Positions 61,040 through 64,000 of a DNA stretch of 64,000 bases are shown piece by piece. The DNA lies in the NCBI RefSeq assembly GCF_010894455.1, contig NZ_JAAIXY010000003.1, positions 124,001 to 188,000 on the forward strand, given 5' to 3'. This stretch comes from Myxococcus eversor (GTDB lineage Bacteria; Myxococcota; Myxococcia; Myxococcales; Myxococcaceae). A model generated the notes under the pieces. The model was not told the DNA's origin, made no database searches, and saw only the letters and a list, made by a program, of their open reading frames with translations. The first letter of the stretch is position 1, and every line of letters begins with the position of its first letter. The position numbers and the translations under genes were made by a program.

Positions 61040-62068
61040 ATGGAAAGCGCCGCCCCCGCCCCACGTCCCGTGCCCGACCCCTCGAGCGACGACCTCCGCG
61101 CAGTCGAGGAGCTCGCCGAGGCTCGAAACGCCATCGTCGGCCAGATTGAGAAGCGCGTCGTCGGCCAGCGGGAAGTCGTCGAGCACCTGCTCATCTCGCT
61201 CTTCAGCCGAGGCCACTGTCTCTTCGTCGGTGTGCCGGGCCTCGCCAAGACGCTGCTCATCTCCACCCTGGCGGACGTCCTCAACCTCTCCTTCAACCGC
61301 ATCCAGTTCACCCCGGACCTGATGCCGTCGGACATCACCGGCACGGACATCCTGGAGGAGGACCGCAACACCGGCCGGCGCAACTTCCGCTTCGTGCAGG
61401 GGCCGCTGTTCGCCAACATCATCCTCGCGGATGAAGTGAACCGCACCCCGCCCAAGACGCAGGCCGCGCTGCTCCAGGCCATGCAGGAGTACCGCATCAC
61501 CGCGGGCGGACGGACGTATCCGTTGGACTTGCCCTTCCTCGTGTTCGCCACCCAGAACCCGATTGAGCAGGAAGGCACGTACCCGCTTCCGGAAGCGCAG
61601 CTGGACCGCTTCATGTTCCTGGTCGACGTGGGCTACCCCACGGCCGAGGAAGAGGTGCAGATCGTCAAGAGCACCACGGGCGGCGAGCAGCCGAAGCTGG
61701 AGAAGATTCTCTCGCCCGAGCGCATCCTCGCGCTTCAGGAGCTGGTGCGGCGCGTGCCGGTGCCGGACCACGTGGTGCGCTTCGCGGTGGAGCTGGTGCG
61801 CAACACCCGTCCCAAGGAGCCCGGCGTGCCGGACTTCGTGGCGAAGAACGTGTCCTGGGGCGCGGGGCCTCGCGCGAGTCAGTACCTGGTGCTCGCGGCC
61901 AAGGCGCGCGCGATCCTCCACGGCCGCTTCGTGGCCACGGTGGAGGACGTGCGGGCGCTGTCGAGGCCGGTGCTGCGCCACCGCGTGCTGCCCAACTTCA
62001 CCGCGGAGAGCGAGGGCATCACCTCCGTGAAGCTCATCGACCAGCTCCTCACGGTGGTGAAGGGCTAG
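61040..62068 (+). CDS. MoxR-family AAA+ ATPase
   Basis: A 342-residue AAA+ ATPase of the MoxR group. Walker A is GVPGLAKT (residues 64-71), Walker B is IILADEVNR (about 127-135), and sensor 1 lies in VFATQNPIEQEGTYPLPEAQ. MoxR proteins act as chaperones that load metal or assemble complexes together with von Willebrand factor A (vWA) proteins. It heads an operon with a DUF58 protein (6-bp gap) and a BatA-type protein, the standard MoxR module linked to envelope stress and aerotolerance. Confidence 0.95.
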   Translation: MESAAPAPRPVPDPSSDDLRAVEELAEARNAIVGQIEKRVVGQREVVEHLLISLFSRGHCLFVGVPGLAKTLLISTLADVLNLSFNRIQFTPDLMPSDITGTDILEEDRNTGRRNFRFVQGPLFANIILADEVNRTPPKTQAALLQAMQEYRITAGGRTYPLDLPFLVFATQNPIEQEGTYPLPEAQLDRFMFLVDVGYPTAEEEVQIVKSTTGGEQPKLEKILSPERILALQELVRRVPVPDHVVRFAVELVRNTRPKEPGVPDFVAKNVSWGAGPRASQYLVLAAKARAILHGRFVATVEDVRALSRPVLRHRVLPNFTAESEGITSVKLIDQLLTVVKG

Positions 62069-62074
62069 CGCCGC

Positions 62075-62953
62075 GTGCTGCTCGATGCCCAGACACTGGC
62101 CCGCCTCAAGGGCGTGAAGCTGCGTGCCCGCGCGGTGATGGAGGGCGTGCTGTCCGGCCTCCACAAGAGCCCCCACCAGGGGCAGAGCGTGGAGTTCGCC
62201 GAGCACAAGGAATACGCCCCCGGCGACGAGCTGCGCCACCTGGACTGGAAGGCCTACGGCAAGTTCGACAAGTATTACGTGAAGCGCTTCGAGCACGAGA
62301 CGAACCTGCGCTCGGTCATGGTCGTGGATGCGTCCGCCTCCATGGGCTACGGCAGCGGCGCGATGAACAAGCTGGAGGTCGCCACCACGCTGGCGGGTGC
62401 GCTGTGCTACCTGCTCGTTCGCCAGCAGGACGCGGCGGGGCTGGCGCTGCTCACCGGTGGCAAGTGGAAGGACGTGCCTCCGCGCGCATCGGCGGGTCAC
62501 CTCAACGTGCTGCTGGAGACGCTGGACGCCACGGCGCCGGGCGGAGGCACGGACCTGGGCAGCGCGGCGGACCACCTGGCGGAGGTGCTGCCCCGGCGCT
62601 CCACCGTCATCGTCCTGTCGGATTTGCTCGACGAGAAGCAGGACGCGCTCAAGCGAGTGCTGGCGCTGCGGCAGCGCAAGAACGACGTGTCGCTGTTCCA
62701 CGTCGTGGACCCGGCGGAGCTGACGTTCCCCTTCGATGACCCCACGCTCTTCCTGGACATGGAGGGCGAGGGCCGCATCGAGGTGAATCCGCGCGAAATC
62801 AAGGAGAGCTACCTGGAGGAGTTCCACGCCTTCCTGGCCAGCGTGAAGGCCGCGTGCGCGGAGGCGGACGTGGACTACGAGCTGGTGCGCACCGACGAGA
62901 AGCTGGATGACGTGCTGCTGCGCTACCTGGGGCGACGCGGGAGGCGCAAGTGA
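62075..62953 (+). CDS. DUF58 (vWA-like) protein
   Basis: A 292-residue protein that is the usual partner of MoxR. DUF58 hallmarks are GQSVEFAEHKEYAPGDELRH, LDWKAYGKFDKYYVKRFE and the metal-binding MVVDASASMGYG. It has no N-terminal membrane segments, so it is the soluble form. Start GTG 62075 lies 6 bp after the moxR stop. Its stop overlaps the start of the BatA-type gene by four bases. Confidence 0.93.
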   Translation: MLLDAQTLARLKGVKLRARAVMEGVLSGLHKSPHQGQSVEFAEHKEYAPGDELRHLDWKAYGKFDKYYVKRFEHETNLRSVMVVDASASMGYGSGAMNKLEVATTLAGALCYLLVRQQDAAGLALLTGGKWKDVPPRASAGHLNVLLETLDATAPGGGTDLGSAADHLAEVLPRRSTVIVLSDLLDEKQDALKRVLALRQRKNDVSLFHVVDPAELTFPFDDPTLFLDMEGEGRIEVNPREIKESYLEEFHAFLASVKAACAEADVDYELVRTDEKLDDVLLRYLGRRGRRK

Positions 62954-64000
62954 CGTTCGGCAATCCGTGGATGCTCCTGGGCGCGCTGGGCGCCTTCATC
63001 CCCCTGCTGGTGCACCTGTTCGACCGGCGTCGGCCGCGCCCCCATCCGTTCGGCCCGATGGCCTTCGTGCTGCGCAGCCAGAAGCGCACCGCCAGCCGAC
63101 TCAAGCTCAAGCGCCTGCTGCTGTACGCGCTGCGCACGCTCATCCTGCTGGCCATTCCGCTTGCCCTCGCCCGGCCGGAGCTGAGCCGCGATGCGCAGGC
63201 CGCTCAAATCGTGAAGGGCCCCGCCGCCACGGCCATCATCCTGGATGCGTCGCTGTCCATGCGCTGGACGGACGGGACGTCGCTCTTCGAACGAGGTCGG
63301 GACGAGGCGCGCGACGCGCTCAAGGACCTGCTGCCCGAGGAGCCGGCGACGGTGCTGGTGTGCACGAGCTCGCCCGCCACGCCTCCGCCTCCGGGGTTCG
63401 ACCGGGCGCGGTTGCGGGGACTGGTGGATGAAGCGAAGCCGACCTACGGGGCGGCGGACCTGTCGCGGTGCATGGAGATGGCGTCGCGTTCGCTGGAGGA
63501 GAACCCCATGGCGGCCAAGCGGCTGGTGGTGGTCTCCGACATGGCGGCCTCGGCGTTCCGGCTGGAGGCCCCGCCGCCCACGGTGAAGGGCCCCACGGGC
63601 GCGCCGGTGAAGCCCGAAGTGGTGCTGCGCGACGTGGCCGAGGGACGCGAGGCGCTCAACAACCACGCGATTGTGGACCTGAAGGTGGAGCCCGCGCTCC
63701 AGGCGGGGCCGCGCTCGTTCCAGTTCACCTTCACGGTGCGCAACTTCGGGACGGAGCCGGCCAAGGACCTGGAGGCCGCGGTGCGCACGGGCGAGACGAC
63801 GCTGGCCAAGGGCTTCGTCGACGTGCCCGCGGGTGGCACCACGCAGAAGGCGTTGACGGTGCGCTTCCCACAGGGTGGCACGGTGGTGGGTCAGGTGACG
63901 TTGGCGTCGGACTCGCTGGTGGAAGATGACCGACGGGCCTTCGTGCTGCCGGTGCCCAAGGCGCTGAAGGCGCTGGTGGTGAATGGCGCGCCCCATGCGA
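62950..64000 (+). CDS. BatA-type vWA membrane protein, C-terminus beyond window
   Basis: The frame opens with GTG at 62950 (GTGA overlap with the DUF58 stop) and stays open to the right edge, about 350 codons. It starts MTFGNPWMLLGALGAFIPLL with a BatA/aerotolerance-type N-terminus, a second membrane segment LLLYALRTLILLAIPLALA, and then a vWA domain with DASLSM as the metal-ion site. A beta-sandwich segment follows. Length and start fit the family. Downstream genes, perhaps more vWA or DUF4175-type partners, are outside the window. Confidence 0.88.
   Translation, partial: MTFGNPWMLLGALGAFIPLLVHLFDRRRPRPHPFGPMAFVLRSQKRTASRLKLKRLLLYALRTLILLAIPLALARPELSRDAQAAQIVKGPAATAIILDASLSMRWTDGTSLFERGRDEARDALKDLLPEEPATVLVCTSSPATPPPPGFDRARLRGLVDEAKPTYGAADLSRCMEMASRSLEENPMAAKRLVVVSDMAASAFRLEAPPPTVKGPTGAPVKPEVVLRDVAEGREALNNHAIVDLKVEPALQAGPRSFQFTFTVRNFGTEPAKDLEAAVRTGETTLAKGFVDVPAGGTTQKALTVRFPQGGTVVGQVTLASDSLVEDDRRAFVLPVPKALKALVVNGAPHA

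Noticed and set aside
59627..62827. A 1066-codon minus-strand frame spanning the MoxR and DUF58 genes
   Set aside because: It overlaps two certain plus-strand genes and the propeller lipoprotein gene, and has no recognisable motif.

Overview
The window reads as chromosomal DNA of a high-GC, fruiting-type myxobacterium (Myxococcota, probably Myxococcaceae or Archangiaceae). This placement is inferred from content: very G/C-rich third codon positions, a long Ser/Thr kinase with a disordered tail, PilZ and FHA signalling proteins, many small lipoproteins with SGTPDAG-type linkers, and abundant secreted peptidases. No rRNA, tRNA, CRISPR array, transposase or integrase was seen.

Layout. (1) Positions 1-5304 form a visibly AT-richer defence island. 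A MutL/MORC-like GHKL ATPase, cut by the left edge, is divergent from a Vsr endonuclease, a 5-methylcytosine methyltransferase and a DUF3883 nuclease-like protein. (2) 5351-8590: a Baeyer-Villiger-type monooxygenase, a short-chain dehydrogenase and a TetR/QsdR-type regulator, with a strong inverted repeat upstream that is the likely operator. (3) 8657-16702: mntP-rapZ-hprK, a HIT protein, a DUF1275 protein, and cstA followed by a membrane-fused spermidine-synthase-like protein. (4) 16778-21828: an FHA-GAF-cyclase protein followed by a large Ser/Thr kinase. (5) 21990-28925: a cobalamin-controlled locus with two B12 riboswitches. One precedes a BtuB-like receptor and a propeller-like lipoprotein; the other precedes two lipoproteins and a Rieske lipoprotein. 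The two riboswitches appear to use different expression platforms. (6) 28949-33523: a tightly overlapping operon of a secreted protein, an ECF sigma factor, a membrane-anchored TPR protein, a polymer-forming lipoprotein and an FHA protein. (7) 33693-39634: M19 dipeptidase, metallo-beta-lactamase-fold hydrolase, a small ComEA-type operon with a sigma-54-like site upstream, a C69 dipeptidase and a MarR regulator. (8) 40094-48738: a DUF4175 coiled-coil membrane protein with a partner metallopeptidase, small membrane and lipoprotein genes, an S9 peptidase and a DsbA/FrnE-type oxidoreductase. (9) 48818-55094: a FliB-like protein, a stand-alone ClpX-type zinc finger, a PilZ-Hsp70 fusion and a histidine-motif membrane protein. 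(10) 55313-60762: mostly lineage-specific secreted proteins and lipoproteins, including a gene broken by a single-base shift in a C7 run. (11) 61040-64000: MoxR, DUF58 and a BatA-type protein that runs off the right edge.

Most promising for follow-up are the edge-truncated MutL-like ATPase/Vsr/methylase/DUF3883 island, the B12-regulated Rieske lipoprotein operon, and the PilZ-Hsp70 fusion encoded near a FliB homologue.
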